NCBI GenBank assembly: GCA_033391075.1
Contig: JAWPMV010000001.1
Span: 7,502,001 to 7,566,000 of the forward strand
Source of the DNA: Bacteroidia bacterium
GTDB lineage: Bacteria > Bacteroidota > Bacteroidia > J057
DNA: 64,000 nucleotides
Reading direction: 5' to 3'
The stretch's first letter is position 1, and each line of letters opens with the position of its first letter. Shown here one piece after another: positions 25,171-34,908 of this stretch. The translations under genes were made by a program, and so were the position numbers. The notes beneath the pieces were generated by a model. That model was given only the letters and a program-made list of their open reading frames with translations, was not told where the DNA came from and did no database searches.

Positions 25171-26355
25171 ATGATAGAAAAACAAAAGATAGGCACGCAG
25201 GTCGGCGTAGAAAAGGCGATTCTTGTAGGGGTATGTACAAGAGAAATGACATTTGAGCAGTCGAGAGACTATTTGGATGAACTGGCTTTCCTTGCCATGA
25301 CTGCAGGAGCAAAGGCTGTGAGGAGCTTCATTCAGAAACTGGATAAGCCTATCAATTCTACCTATGTAGGCACAGGTAAACTGGACGAAATAAAAGAGGC
25401 CATCGAAGAAAATGAGGCCGATATGGTCATTTTTGACGATGACCTGAGTCCTTCTCAAATGAGGAACCTCGATAAGCATCTGGGAATAAAAGTCCTGGAT
25501 CGCTCCTCTCTTATCCTTCATATTTTCTCCGAAAGAGCGCAAACCTCCCAAGCCCGGGTACAGGTAGATTTGGCCCAATACCAATATCTTCTCCCCAGAC
25601 TGACAGGGATGTGGACTCACCTTTCCCGTCAAAAAGGGGGTATCGGTTTGAAAGGTGCGGGTGAAAAAGAGATCGAGACAGACCGTCGAATCATTCGCCA
25701 GAAAATCTCCCAACTAAAAACGCAGCTAAAAAAGATCGACCGGCAGGATGCCATACGTCGCAAAAACCGTTCGGAATTCGTACGTGTAGCATTGGTAGGA
25801 TATACCAACGTAGGTAAGTCCACCCTGATGAATATCCTGGCGAAAGCACAGGTGAAAGCTGAGGATAAACTCTTCGCAACTTTGGATACAACTGTGAGAA
25901 AAGTCTCTATCAATGGGATTCCTTTTCTCCTTTCCGATACCGTTGGTTTTATCCGTAAACTGCCTCATCACCTGGTAGAATCTTTCAAAAGTACCCTGGC
26001 TGAGTCTCAGGAATCTGATATCCTGATCCATGTAGTTGACGCCTCCCATCATCAATTTGAATCTCATATTGAAAATGTGAAGCAGACCCTTCGCGATCTG
26101 GACTTTAACAAAAAGACCGTGCTCACGGTTTTTAATAAGATCGACCTCCTTTCCGAAGAAGAGCGCAAAGCCCTTCAATCCAGCTTCTATGCACAGGAAA
26201 ATGCTCCCGTGTTATTTGTTTCAGCTGGCGCCAAGATGAATATCGATCAACTGAGAGAGACCCTGACCGACTTGCTCGTTGAGAAATACAATGAAAAGTC
26301 GCACAATGGACAGCATTATCTGCTGCAGAATTATCAGTATTACAGGATGGAGTAG
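25171..26355 (+). CDS. hflX: GTPase HflX
   Basis: The 394-residue protein matches HflX, a ribosome-splitting GTPase of the Obg-HflX group. The N-terminal HflX domain (NSTYVGTGKLDEI, VIFDDDLSPSQMRNL, QVDLAQYQYLLPRL, GGIGLKGAGEKEIETDRR) precedes the G domain with GYTNVGKST (210-218), DTVGFIRKLPHHLVESFKSTL (switch II and family signature) and NKID. Length is normal. It sits alone; the next gene is separated by a repeat element. The ATG at 25171 is preceded by a short inverted repeat. No defect is seen. Confidence 0.96.
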   Translation: MIEKQKIGTQVGVEKAILVGVCTREMTFEQSRDYLDELAFLAMTAGAKAVRSFIQKLDKPINSTYVGTGKLDEIKEAIEENEADMVIFDDDLSPSQMRNLDKHLGIKVLDRSSLILHIFSERAQTSQARVQVDLAQYQYLLPRLTGMWTHLSRQKGGIGLKGAGEKEIETDRRIIRQKISQLKTQLKKIDRQDAIRRKNRSEFVRVALVGYTNVGKSTLMNILAKAQVKAEDKLFATLDTTVRKVSINGIPFLLSDTVGFIRKLPHHLVESFKSTLAESQESDILIHVVDASHHQFESHIENVKQTLRDLDFNKKTVLTVFNKIDLLSEEERKALQSSFYAQENAPVLFVSAGAKMNIDQLRETLTDLLVEKYNEKSHNGQHYLLQNYQYYRME

Positions 26356-26371
26356 GAGGTGCTGGCGTGCG

Positions 26372-26434
26372 TGGGTGTTAGCCTGTTAGAGTTAATGCCC
26401 CACTTAAACGCAAACACCCTAAAACCCTAACACC
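26372..26434. repeat. GTGTTAG-type intergenic inverted repeat (copy 2)
   Basis: The ends GGTGTTAG (26374-26381) and CTAACACC (26427-26434) are perfectly complementary; inside are GTTAGAG and AACACCCTAAAACC units. It lies between hflX and the DUF2480 gene. It resembles copies at 11085 and 46563 and is the smallest and cleanest example. Confidence 0.65.
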
Positions 26435-26448
26435 TTAAAACGTTCACT

Positions 26449-26967
26449 ATGTCCGAGATCGTAAATAGAATAGCCAATAGCCCCATCATTACCTTCAAGT
26501 TGGAGAATTATCACGCAGAAGGTGAGCGGGTTTTAGTTGATATCAAGGATCAGCTTTTTCATGGGATGATTCTGAGAGAAAAAGACTTTCGAGCCTGGGT
26601 TCGTGAGCATGACTGGTCTCAATATCAGGACAAGCATGTGGCGATTGGTTGCTCTGCAGAAGATGTAATCATACAGGTTTGGGCATGGATGCTCCTGGAA
26701 GTAAAACTCCAACCTTTCGCCAAAAGCGTAGTCTTTGGTACGTTGGAGGATCTGGAAGTCTATTTGTATATGCAGGAGCTGGATAAAATAGATTTCAGTG
26801 AATACCAGGACAAGCCAGTAGTGATCAAAGGTTGTAGCGATGTCAAGGTGCCGGATGCCATTTATGTGGAGGCTACCAGACGCATGCAGCCCTATGTAAA
26901 AAAGCTGAGTTATGGAGAGCCTTGTTCGACCGTTCCCGTCTACAAAAGACCAATAGAAAAGAAATAA
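26449..26967 (+). CDS. DUF2480 family protein
   Basis: The 172-residue protein starts SEIVNRIANSPIITFKLE and contains VAIGCSAEDVIIQVWAWMLL and VVIKGCSDVKVPDAIYVEAT, features of the Bacteroidota-restricted DUF2480 family. It is cytoplasmic, with no signal peptide or membrane segment. Function is unknown; the two conserved Cys in GCS contexts are worth noting. The SPFH gene follows 62 bp downstream on the same strand and may be co-transcribed. An inverted repeat lies directly upstream. Confidence 0.9.
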   Translation: MSEIVNRIANSPIITFKLENYHAEGERVLVDIKDQLFHGMILREKDFRAWVREHDWSQYQDKHVAIGCSAEDVIIQVWAWMLLEVKLQPFAKSVVFGTLEDLEVYLYMQELDKIDFSEYQDKPVVIKGCSDVKVPDAIYVEATRRMQPYVKKLSYGEPCSTVPVYKRPIEKK

Positions 26968-27029
26968 TATTCATAAGAAAAACCTTATATTTAGATTCAC
27001 ACGATAACATTTCATTAGAAAGCAAAAAC

Positions 27030-28037
27030 ATGGGACTATTTGATTTTATCAAAGGGCAATTTATAGACATCATTGAGTGGGTAGACTTCTCACGTGATAC
27101 CATTATGTGGAAGTTCCCTGATCAGGATAAAGAAGTGAAAATGGGGGCTCAACTGACTGTTAGAGATTCCCAGGCAGCAGTTCTGATCAATGAGGGAAAG
27201 ATGGCAGATGTTTTTGAAGCAGGTCGTCACGAACTGACTACCCGCAACATGCCAATCATGACAACCATCAACTCCTGGAAATATGGATTTGATTCACCTT
27301 TTAAAGTAGATGTCTACTTTTTCAACACGCGTCAATTCACGGACAACAAATGGGGAACTCCCAGTCCGGTAACTATACCTGATAGCAAATTTGGTCAGGT
27401 GGAATTTAGAGCCTTTGGTTCCTACAATTTCCGCATAAACAACTTTGAAAACTTCTTTAAAGAAATAGCAGGCACAACGCCTAAAGTTAGCCTGGACTCC
27501 GTAGAAGGAATGCTGAGAGGTAAACTCGTAGATCGCTTTACGGAGATTGTTGCTGAAATGGCTGAGAACGATTTCTCTTTCGTTCAAATGCAGGCCAATA
27601 AGACCGAGTTTGTACAAGCTCTTTTGCCTCGCATTAGCGATTTCTTCGATCAGTTTGGAATTGAAATTACAGACTTCTCTATTCAGAGCATTACCCTCCC
27701 ACCAGAATTGCAGGAATTCCTCAGAAAGGATACCCAAATGAATATGGTAGGAGATCTGGATCGTTTTATGAAATTTCAGGCTGCAACTTCCATGGAAAAA
27801 TCTGCCGAGAATCCGGGCGGAAGCTCTGGGATGGATATGGGAGCAGGATTGGCAATGGGACAAATGATGATGAATCAAATGAACCAAAGCAATAACAGTG
27901 GGGGAGGAGACTCTTCAGCTCAAAGCAGCGATGAGATCATGTCTCTCCTGGAAAAGCTCGGGAAACTCAAAGAGTCAGGCATTCTGACAGATGAAGAGTT
28001 CAACGCCAAGAAAAAAGAATTACTCGACCGCCTCTAG
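27030..28037 (+). CDS. SPFH domain protein with C-terminal SHOCT domain
   Basis: The start is taken at the ATG at 27030, giving 335 residues (MGLFDFIKGQFIDIIEW); a frame extending to 26922 overlaps the DUF2480 gene. The protein is of the 'virion core protein' type of SPFH protein (YdjI-like): SPFH/band-7-like domain at about 30-240 with WKFPDQDKEVKMGAQLTVRD and FGSYNFRINN, then a Met/Gln/Ser-rich linker, and a SHOCT helix pair at the end (SLLEKLGKLKESGILTDEEF). These proteins form membrane-associated ring assemblies. Despite the virus-derived family name it is a normal bacterial gene. A good terminator follows. Confidence 0.9.
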   Translation: MGLFDFIKGQFIDIIEWVDFSRDTIMWKFPDQDKEVKMGAQLTVRDSQAAVLINEGKMADVFEAGRHELTTRNMPIMTTINSWKYGFDSPFKVDVYFFNTRQFTDNKWGTPSPVTIPDSKFGQVEFRAFGSYNFRINNFENFFKEIAGTTPKVSLDSVEGMLRGKLVDRFTEIVAEMAENDFSFVQMQANKTEFVQALLPRISDFFDQFGIEITDFSIQSITLPPELQEFLRKDTQMNMVGDLDRFMKFQAATSMEKSAENPGGSSGMDMGAGLAMGQMMMNQMNQSNNSGGGDSSAQSSDEIMSLLEKLGKLKESGILTDEEFNAKKKELLDRL

Positions 28038-28065
28038 GTCTCAAGATATTTTCAGATTTTTGGAG

Positions 28066-28097
28066 AAGCGTAGCGCGAAAGTGCTGCGCTTTTTTTC
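28066..28097 (+). terminator. Rho-independent terminator of the SPFH gene
   Basis: A stem with G-U pairs (AAGCGTAGCGC/GTGCTGCGCTT), a GAAA tetraloop and a run of seven T, starting 28 bp after the stop. Confidence 0.85.
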
Positions 28098-28264
28098 ATG
28101 GGTAGCAAGACCGGAAAAGCCTTTAGCTATTTTTCCATCTATAAAATGCGAATTGAGACCTTTGTAGCTGAAGATAGAAGAGATAAATATTTTATATTGA
28201 TAACTAGAATCGAGTCTCCTGGATGATATGCCGATTTATATCATCTACCTAAAGCTTGCAAACC

Positions 28265-31200
28265 ATGAAAAAAATCTTGAGCCTTCTCTCCATCCTTTTT
28301 TTTTGGTATTCAAGCTATGCCCAGAACCTTGGCCTGGCCTGGGGATACACCCTGGACAATCAATTGGAATCATTAGGTCAGTCGGTCCTTGTGGATCCAC
28401 TTGGCAACTCATATATAGAAGGAGTTTATAACGGAAGCCTGGACCTGGACCCGGGACCCGGGATTCAAATGACAAGCAACGATACTGCAAATTATTCTTT
28501 GTTTATAAAAAAGATGGATGCTTCAGGGAATTTTCTTTGGGGTCATAGTTTTGGAACAGGAATCAATCCGATTTTAGCGGGAGTTGTATCAGGGAAAAAT
28601 ATGGCAATTGATGGGTATGGGAATGTGTTTTATACAGGGATATTTACGGGCACTATAGATTTTGACCCAGGGCCCAATGCCTTCAATATGACAGCCAATA
28701 GCCCGGATGGCTTTGATCATTTTATTCTGAAATTAGATCCGAATGGTAATTTTCTTTGGGCCAGGTCAATGGAGCGAAATTCCCATGAACAGATTGCGAA
28801 AATTAGTGTTGATGGGAGGGGAAATGTTTACCTGGGAGGTCAATTTTGGGGAAATGTGGATTTTGATCCGGGGCCCGCTACTTTTTTTATGAATGCCAGA
28901 TCTAGTGGAAGCTTCTTTATGCTCAAACTGGACCATAAAGGAGACTTCTTGTGGGCAAAATCCATAGGGAATAGCCGCAGAAATAAATTGGGAGCAATAG
29001 AGGTAGATAAGCAAGGCAATCTGTATATGTGTGCGGGTTTTAATGGAACCCTGGATGTAGATCCAGGTACGGGTGTTTTTGAGCTTATGTCTCATAACAA
29101 CTCTCAGAACATTGATGTTTTTGTGTTAAAACTGGATACTTCCGGGGATTTTCTCTGGGGATCTATTGTAAGAAAGGGGGGAGGTACCTGGAATAATATT
29201 TTTAATCTCGTGATTGATCCTGACGAGAATGTGATTGTTGGAAGTTCTTATTATGGAGCGGCAGATTTTGATCCCGGGCCAGGCCAGTTTTCGATGGCTA
29301 CCAGCGGAAATGGCACAGGTTTTACTGTGAAACTAAATAAGCGGGGAGAATTTATCTGGGCAAAACAATTGGAAAGATTTCCGAATAGTAATTCCTCTGA
29401 TTATGCTACTATAGATATTATTCATTCGGATCCTTTAGGCCATATTTACCTGATTGGGACTATGCTTGGAGAAATGGATGTTGATCCGGGACCAGCTGTA
29501 TATCGGCTGGGCGCTACACATGTCAGAGGCGGTTTCCTCATAAAATTAAGTCCTTCAGGTGATTTTATATATGCCATTAATCGCCAACCTGTACCTGGAT
29601 TCGATATATCTGATATGGGCATGGATCCCCTGAATAACCTGTATTTCACAGGACGTTTATTTGAACGTATGGATATTGATCCTGGCCCGGATTCGCTTTT
29701 CCTGGGTCCAGATAGTTTAAATGGCGCTTTTTACCTGCTAAAATGGACGCAAGATTCCTGCTCGGATATGCTTGCGATTATTGACAGTTTAGAAGCATTA
29801 AGTTGCAATAATGGACAGGGCTATGCCTCAGGGCATGCGTTAGGAGGAAAGGCTCCCTTTTCTTATGAATGGAATAGCAGCCCTCCCAGTACAGATAGTT
29901 TCGCAAGCTTCAATATAGGAGGAAGCTATGAGTTTAGTGTGACAGATAGTAGAGGCTGCAATAGCACTTCCCAGGTGCTGCTAAATGGACCGACTAGCCA
30001 AAACGGTCAGGATTTGGTCGTCAATATTACTTCTACTCCCTTCCGAACAGGTTTTCCTGCTACGATTTGGCTAGACGCCTTCAATGATGGATGCCAGCCC
30101 GTAACTGGAGAAGTGGTACTTGTACTCGATCCATTCTTAAGCTATAATTCTTCTTCGCCTCCTCCGGATACAATCATCGGAGATAGCCTGATCTGGTATG
30201 TCAGTAATATGAACTTTGACAGCCCTCATTTTATGGCTGCCGTAGATGTGACAGTTAGTCTGAATGCTGGCATTGGAGAAAGGATATGTCTGGATGCAGA
30301 TATCAGTCCCAAAACCAATGATACCAACACAAAAAACAATAGCCGTGATTATTGCCGGGACGTAATCAATGCCTTTGATCCTAATGATAAGTTGGCTTCT
30401 CCACAGGGATTGTGTGAGGAAGGCTACATAGAGGCAAATGAACGTCTGACCTATACGGTACGTTTTCAGAATACCGGAAATGCTAATGCGATCAATATTT
30501 TCATCCTCGATACCCTGGATCAGGATTTCGATATCAATAGCCTCAAAGTTGTAGGCCAAAGTCATAAACCTATGATCACTGAGATCCTTTCAGATCGGGT
30601 GCTGAAATTTCGCTTTGACAATATTTATCTGCCGGATAGCACTACGGATGAAAAGAATAGCCATGGCTATGTGATGTTTGAAGTAGCTCCATTGGCTGGG
30701 CTTCCTGTGGGAACAGAACTCACCAATGCTGCCGGGATATACTTTGACTTTAACGAGCCGGTGATTACCAATACGGTACTCAATACTATCACCGATGTTC
30801 TTCCTTCTTTGGACACCTCTTATGTAAGTGCAAGCAGTTGTAACAGCTATACCCTCAATGGGAGGACCTATATGCAATCCGGAAGTTTCGTTCAGCAACT
30901 ATCCGGAATGGGGCCCTGTGATAGTGTTGTCATACTGAACCTTAGTCTCCAGCCGCTGGATACGAGTGTGACTTTGATTAGCAAAACTTTGACAGCTAAT
31001 GAAGGAGGTGCACATGGCCTCAATGTGAGTTACCAATGGGTGGATTGTGATAACAATAATTCGCCTATCAACGGAGCTACCCAACAAAGCTTTACCCCTC
31101 AAAGAAATGGAAATTATGCCGTAATTATTAGCCGGGATAACTGTTCCGAGTTATCTGCCTGCACCAATGTCTCCGTACTAAGTATTGACTCGGACTTTCA

Positions 31201-31435
31201 GGCTCAGTTGAAGTATTATCCAAACCCCACCCAGGCCAGGGTGATATTTGAATTAGGAGGATTTTATCAAGAAGTAAGCCTGAGTATCCAAAACGCTACG
31301 GGACAAAGAGTAGGAGGAGAAAGACATTTTGGGATAAGTACCTTAGGATTGGATCTCGCTCATCCTGCGGGTATTTATTTTGTACAGTTAGTGGCAGATG
31401 GGAAACAAGCAATAATAAAATTGATAATTAATTGA
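28265..31435 (+). CDS. Giant secreted protein: 7 DxDPG repeats, SprB-like, DUF7619-like, T9SS tail (paralogue 1)
   Basis: From the ATG at 28265 (a TTG at 28256 is rejected) the product has 1056 residues. After a signal peptide come seven repeats of about 55-65 residues, each with a G-NxYxxG-F-G strand, a DxDPGPG-like motif (DLDPGPG, DFDPGPN, DFDPGPA, DVDPGTG, DFDPGPG, DVDPGPA, DIDPGPD) and a KLDxxGxFLWAKS strand; this resembles SBBP-type repeats. Then an SprB-like domain (APFSYEWN, SYEFSVTDSRGC), a conserved-repeat/DUF11-like part, a DUF7619-like domain (TYTVRFQNTGNA, GIYFDFNEPVITNTV), a Cys-rich linker and a T9SS type A sorting domain (YYPNPT, ending GIYFVQLVADGKQAIIKLI). Exported and probably cell-surface; ligand unknown. 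First of three tandem paralogues. Confidence 0.92.
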   Translation: MKKILSLLSILFFWYSSYAQNLGLAWGYTLDNQLESLGQSVLVDPLGNSYIEGVYNGSLDLDPGPGIQMTSNDTANYSLFIKKMDASGNFLWGHSFGTGINPILAGVVSGKNMAIDGYGNVFYTGIFTGTIDFDPGPNAFNMTANSPDGFDHFILKLDPNGNFLWARSMERNSHEQIAKISVDGRGNVYLGGQFWGNVDFDPGPATFFMNARSSGSFFMLKLDHKGDFLWAKSIGNSRRNKLGAIEVDKQGNLYMCAGFNGTLDVDPGTGVFELMSHNNSQNIDVFVLKLDTSGDFLWGSIVRKGGGTWNNIFNLVIDPDENVIVGSSYYGAADFDPGPGQFSMATSGNGTGFTVKLNKRGEFIWAKQLERFPNSNSSDYATIDIIHSDPLGHIYLIGTMLGEMDVDPGPAVYRLGATHVRGGFLIKLSPSGDFIYAINRQPVPGFDISDMGMDPLNNLYFTGRLFERMDIDPGPDSLFLGPDSLNGAFYLLKWTQDSCSDMLAIIDSLEALSCNNGQGYASGHALGGKAPFSYEWNSSPPSTDSFASFNIGGSYEFSVTDSRGCNSTSQVLLNGPTSQNGQDLVVNITSTPFRTGFPATIWLDAFNDGCQPVTGEVVLVLDPFLSYNSSSPPPDTIIGDSLIWYVSNMNFDSPHFMAAVDVTVSLNAGIGERICLDADISPKTNDTNTKNNSRDYCRDVINAFDPNDKLASPQGLCEEGYIEANERLTYTVRFQNTGNANAINIFILDTLDQDFDINSLKVVGQSHKPMITEILSDRVLKFRFDNIYLPDSTTDEKNSHGYVMFEVAPLAGLPVGTELTNAAGIYFDFNEPVITNTVLNTITDVLPSLDTSYVSASSCNSYTLNGRTYMQSGSFVQQLSGMGPCDSVVILNLSLQPLDTSVTLISKTLTANEGGAHGLNVSYQWVDCDNNNSPINGATQQSFTPQRNGNYAVIISRDNCSELSACTNVSVLSIDSDFQAQLKYYPNPTQARVIFELGGFYQEVSLSIQNATGQRVGGERHFGISTLGLDLAHPAGIYFVQLVADGKQAIIKLIIN
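29990..31095 (+). repeat. Near-identical block shared with paralogue 3 (copy 1)
   Basis: From the end of the SprB-like domain to the linker before the sorting domain, the DNA matches 36615-37725 almost base for base, with long unbroken runs including silent positions, while flanking parts of both genes differ clearly. Paralogue 2 is diverged throughout. Confidence 0.85.
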
Positions 31436-31541
31436 GTCCTGCGCTTTTTCTATTTAGCCCGATGGAATACAAATTTCGCTTGAGCTAATAAGGTAAAGGA
31501 ATCTTATATTAAGGCAAATCCCTGTTTTTGATTCCCCAGGC

Positions 31542-34500
31542 ATGAAACGCTATACCATTCTTCTCAAACTGTTTTTTATCATCTGTTATGCCTTTCCGCA
31601 GTCCCCACAATTGGGATGGTCCCGAGCTTTTGGAGGTTCGGAGGTTGATTTCGCTCGGGCCGTTGAAGTTGATACCTCCGGAAATATTTATATGGCAGGC
31701 TTTTTTGAGGGAAGTGTAGACTTTGATCCTTCTGCAGGCGCAAATATTCTCAGTGCAGCGCCGGGAGAACGAGATATTTTTATTCAAAAACTCACGCCTT
31801 CCGGAGATTTACTGTGGGTAAAGCAAATTTCTGCAGGAAGTCGGATTGATACTGTCATAGATAAAATCATTCAAGTTGATCTTGCGGGCAATGTTTACCT
31901 AAGTGCTTCTTTCAGAGGAATGGTAGATTTCGATCCAGGCCCCGGAAATTTTATCCTCAATAGCACCACAGCTTTTGACTATGATTTTTTCTTGCTAAAA
32001 CTGGATAGCTCCGGGAATTTCCTCTGGGCTACACAAACGGGAGCTCAGCAGAATGAAATTTTCTCCACGATTGCCCTGGATGACTCCTCCAACATCATCC
32101 GGATGGGATATTTTTATGGTACCCTAGATTTTGATCCTGGGCCGGGGGATTTTTCCATTACGGCTTCAAGCGGAGGAGATATCTTTTTTCAGAAATTGGA
32201 TAGTGCGGCTAATTTCCTTTGGGCTAAAAGTCTGGGAAATTCAGAACAGAATTATATAGGTGCTCTTCGAACAGATGCAAGAGGGAATATTATTGCTTCG
32301 GGGAGTTTCAAAAACAGTATGGACTTCGATCCTGGAGTGGGAACTTTTATGTTGAATGCCCTCAACCTGAGCTATGATATTTTTACCCTAAAACTGAGTC
32401 CGGAAGGGAATCTTCTCTGGGTCAGTCAAATTCAAAGCGAAAATTCGGAATTTCACAGCAATCTTGAAGTAAATGCGCAAGGGGAAATCTATTGTACGGC
32501 GAGCTTTAGTGGATCGCTCGACCTTGATCCTGGCCCTGCGGTGTATGGGCTGACTTCCTCAAATAACGGATTGAATTTCGATGGCTTTCTGCAAAAAATC
32601 GATAGCCTGGGGAATTTCATCTGGGGAAAGCAGTTCTCCGGTACATCCGGCAACTTCAGTTCCTTCTATCCTCAATTTATACGATTTGATGCAGATGAAT
32701 ATATCTACCTGAATGGCTATGTCTGGGGAGAGGTTGATTTCGATCCTGGCCCGGGGATGAGTATAGCGGGAGGCCCCAATGATAAAGCAAATTTCCTCTT
32801 GAAATTAACCGATAATGCTGATCTCATTTGGAGCAGGACCTTTGGAAAAGATATTCCTGAACTGGTCAAGGATTTAGTAATTGATAAAGAAGAGGCCATC
32901 TATTTGGCGGGAAGATTAGGCGCTGCCTGGGATATCGATCCCGGCCCTGGAATTGCCTACTTGAGAAGCCCGAATCAAAATTCGGATATCTTCCTACTAA
33001 AATGGGAGCAAGACAGTTGCTCAGGCTTTCGCCTTGCCATAGATAGTGTCAATAATATTCAGTGCGGAATTTCGGGTTTGATAGCTAGTCATGGAGAAGG
33101 AGGCTTAGCCCCTTACACCTATATATGGAATCCCAACCCTCTGGGACAGGATTCAATCCTGCGAAGTTTTGATCCGGGCATTTATGCGCTCATGATTTCG
33201 GATTCCTTAAACTGCTCCACGGGAACGAATGTATACCTTCCTGGTCCGGAATATCAAAATCAGCGGGACATGGGAGTAAATTTGATACTCCCTCCCTTAC
33301 GAGCAGGAAGGAGGCAGACCGCATTTCTGGAGGCCCGAAATAATGGATGTGTATCTGATAGCCTGAGCCTGAAATTTGTGATGAGCGACCCGAGAATCAG
33401 TATCCATTCAGTTTCTCCTCCAGCCCAATTTATACAAGGTGATACCCTGATCTGGACGAAGAATGACTTTGACTATGATGAGGGGCTTTTGAGAATTGCC
33501 CTGAATCTGGATGTTTCTGTCCCGCTAAGCAATTTATCAAATGCTTGTTTTTGGGCGAAAGCTGAGGCCTTTAGCGGCGATGTCGATCCCTCCAATAATG
33601 AACAAATGATTTGTAAGCCGATCCTTAATTCTTATGATCCCAATGACATACAGGTGTATCCAGCAGGTCATTGTGAGCAAGGTTATATTCTCAATGATCA
33701 ATTACTGAGCTATAAGATTCGATTTCAAAATACAGGCAATGCCGATGCTCTGGATATTTTTATTTTGGATAGCCTGGATACAGATTTGGATTTGGAAAGT
33801 TTTCGCTTACTTGGCCAAAGTCATGATCCTTTGATTGTGGAACTACTTCCGGATCGGGTATTGAAATTCAGCTTTGACAATATACATCTCCCTGATAGTA
33901 GCAGTGATGAGCCCAATAGTCATGGCTATATCCTTTATGAAATCGCTCCCGAAGACAGCCTATTAGCAGGAACAGAAATCTTCAATCGTGCAGGGATATA
34001 TTTTGATTTCAATGAGGTTGTCCTTACCAATACCGTTCGAAATACAATTATAGATCAGCTTCCCAGATTGGATACCGCTTATTTAGAGGTGAATAGCTGT
34101 GATAGTTTTAGATTAAATGAAATCAGCTATGAGCACTCGGGCTTATTTTACCAATACCTCAGCGGCATGGATAATTGTGATAGCGTCCTGGTATTAGACC
34201 TGCAAATTGAGCAGATAGAAAACGGGATAGAACAGATTGGAGGAAGCCTTCAAGCCATAGAAGAGGGAGCCAGCTATCAATGGCTGGATTGTGATCAGGG
34301 AAATCTCCCTATCGCAAATGCGACAAATCGAAGTTTCAGTCCTTCTCAGAACGGAAACTATGCTGTTCAAATAATAAAGGGAGCATGTTCGGAGATTTCG
34401 GACTGCATCAATATGACCCGCCTTGCTATTGATAAGGATTTTCAGGAACAGCTCAAGTTATACCCCAATCCGACCCGAGACGAGCTTAGACTGGAATTTC

Positions 34501-34682
34501 TTAGCATACAAAAAGAGCTGGAAATCAGGATTTATAATTATGCAGGTTTGTTGCTGCAAAAGGAAATTTTTGAAGAAATCGAAAGTACCCGAATTAGCTT
34601 GCCCCGGGCAGCTGGCATATATATAATTGAATTAATAGGAGAAAATCAAAGAAGTCTGCACAAGATCTGGAAGCAAAAGTAG
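31542..34682 (+). CDS. Giant secreted protein: 7 DxDPG repeats and T9SS tail (paralogue 2)
   Basis: The 1046-residue product has the same plan as its neighbours: signal peptide (cut near residue 19), seven propeller-like repeats with DFDPSAG, DFDPGPG, DFDPGPG, DFDPGVG, DLDPGPA, DFDPGPG and DIDPGPG, an SprB-like segment (LAPYTYIWNPNP), a DUF7619-like domain (YKIRFQNTGNADALDIFILD, AGIYFDFNEVVLTNTVRNTI) and a T9SS type A sorting domain (LKLYPNPTRDELRLEF). At DNA level it is clearly more distant than paralogues 1 and 3 are from each other. It begins 106 bp after paralogue 1, with no terminator seen between, so the cluster may be transcribed together. The role of the secreted protein is unknown; adhesion or surface binding is a guess. 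Confidence 0.92.
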   Translation: MKRYTILLKLFFIICYAFPQSPQLGWSRAFGGSEVDFARAVEVDTSGNIYMAGFFEGSVDFDPSAGANILSAAPGERDIFIQKLTPSGDLLWVKQISAGSRIDTVIDKIIQVDLAGNVYLSASFRGMVDFDPGPGNFILNSTTAFDYDFFLLKLDSSGNFLWATQTGAQQNEIFSTIALDDSSNIIRMGYFYGTLDFDPGPGDFSITASSGGDIFFQKLDSAANFLWAKSLGNSEQNYIGALRTDARGNIIASGSFKNSMDFDPGVGTFMLNALNLSYDIFTLKLSPEGNLLWVSQIQSENSEFHSNLEVNAQGEIYCTASFSGSLDLDPGPAVYGLTSSNNGLNFDGFLQKIDSLGNFIWGKQFSGTSGNFSSFYPQFIRFDADEYIYLNGYVWGEVDFDPGPGMSIAGGPNDKANFLLKLTDNADLIWSRTFGKDIPELVKDLVIDKEEAIYLAGRLGAAWDIDPGPGIAYLRSPNQNSDIFLLKWEQDSCSGFRLAIDSVNNIQCGISGLIASHGEGGLAPYTYIWNPNPLGQDSILRSFDPGIYALMISDSLNCSTGTNVYLPGPEYQNQRDMGVNLILPPLRAGRRQTAFLEARNNGCVSDSLSLKFVMSDPRISIHSVSPPAQFIQGDTLIWTKNDFDYDEGLLRIALNLDVSVPLSNLSNACFWAKAEAFSGDVDPSNNEQMICKPILNSYDPNDIQVYPAGHCEQGYILNDQLLSYKIRFQNTGNADALDIFILDSLDTDLDLESFRLLGQSHDPLIVELLPDRVLKFSFDNIHLPDSSSDEPNSHGYILYEIAPEDSLLAGTEIFNRAGIYFDFNEVVLTNTVRNTIIDQLPRLDTAYLEVNSCDSFRLNEISYEHSGLFYQYLSGMDNCDSVLVLDLQIEQIENGIEQIGGSLQAIEEGASYQWLDCDQGNLPIANATNRSFSPSQNGNYAVQIIKGACSEISDCINMTRLAIDKDFQEQLKLYPNPTRDELRLEFLSIQKELEIRIYNYAGLLLQKEIFEEIESTRISLPRAAGIYIIELIGENQRSLHKIWKQK

Positions 34683-34908
34683 AGCCTTGCAGACCCAAAA
34701 TCTTTTCTCCCTTTTATAGGTATTTTTTTTATCCGTGTGTAGATTAAATAAGTACATTAACTTAAGCTAAATCGATCGCGCTCATTTCTTCCCTCAGTTC
34801 TCCTCTCCTTTCTGATCCTCATCCTTTTACTGAAAGAAGAACCAGGCCCCAACCTTTGATGGGTTGATATACGTCATCTATTATAACCACACTTCAAATT
34901 TTTTAACC

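Noticed and set aside
26922-27029. Upstream extension of the SPFH protein
   Set aside because: It would overlap the DUF2480 gene and adds 36 residues unlike the family.
27030-28037. Phage or virus origin, because the family is named for a virion core protein
   Set aside because: The SPFH-SHOCT arrangement is a normal bacterial protein; no phage genes are near.
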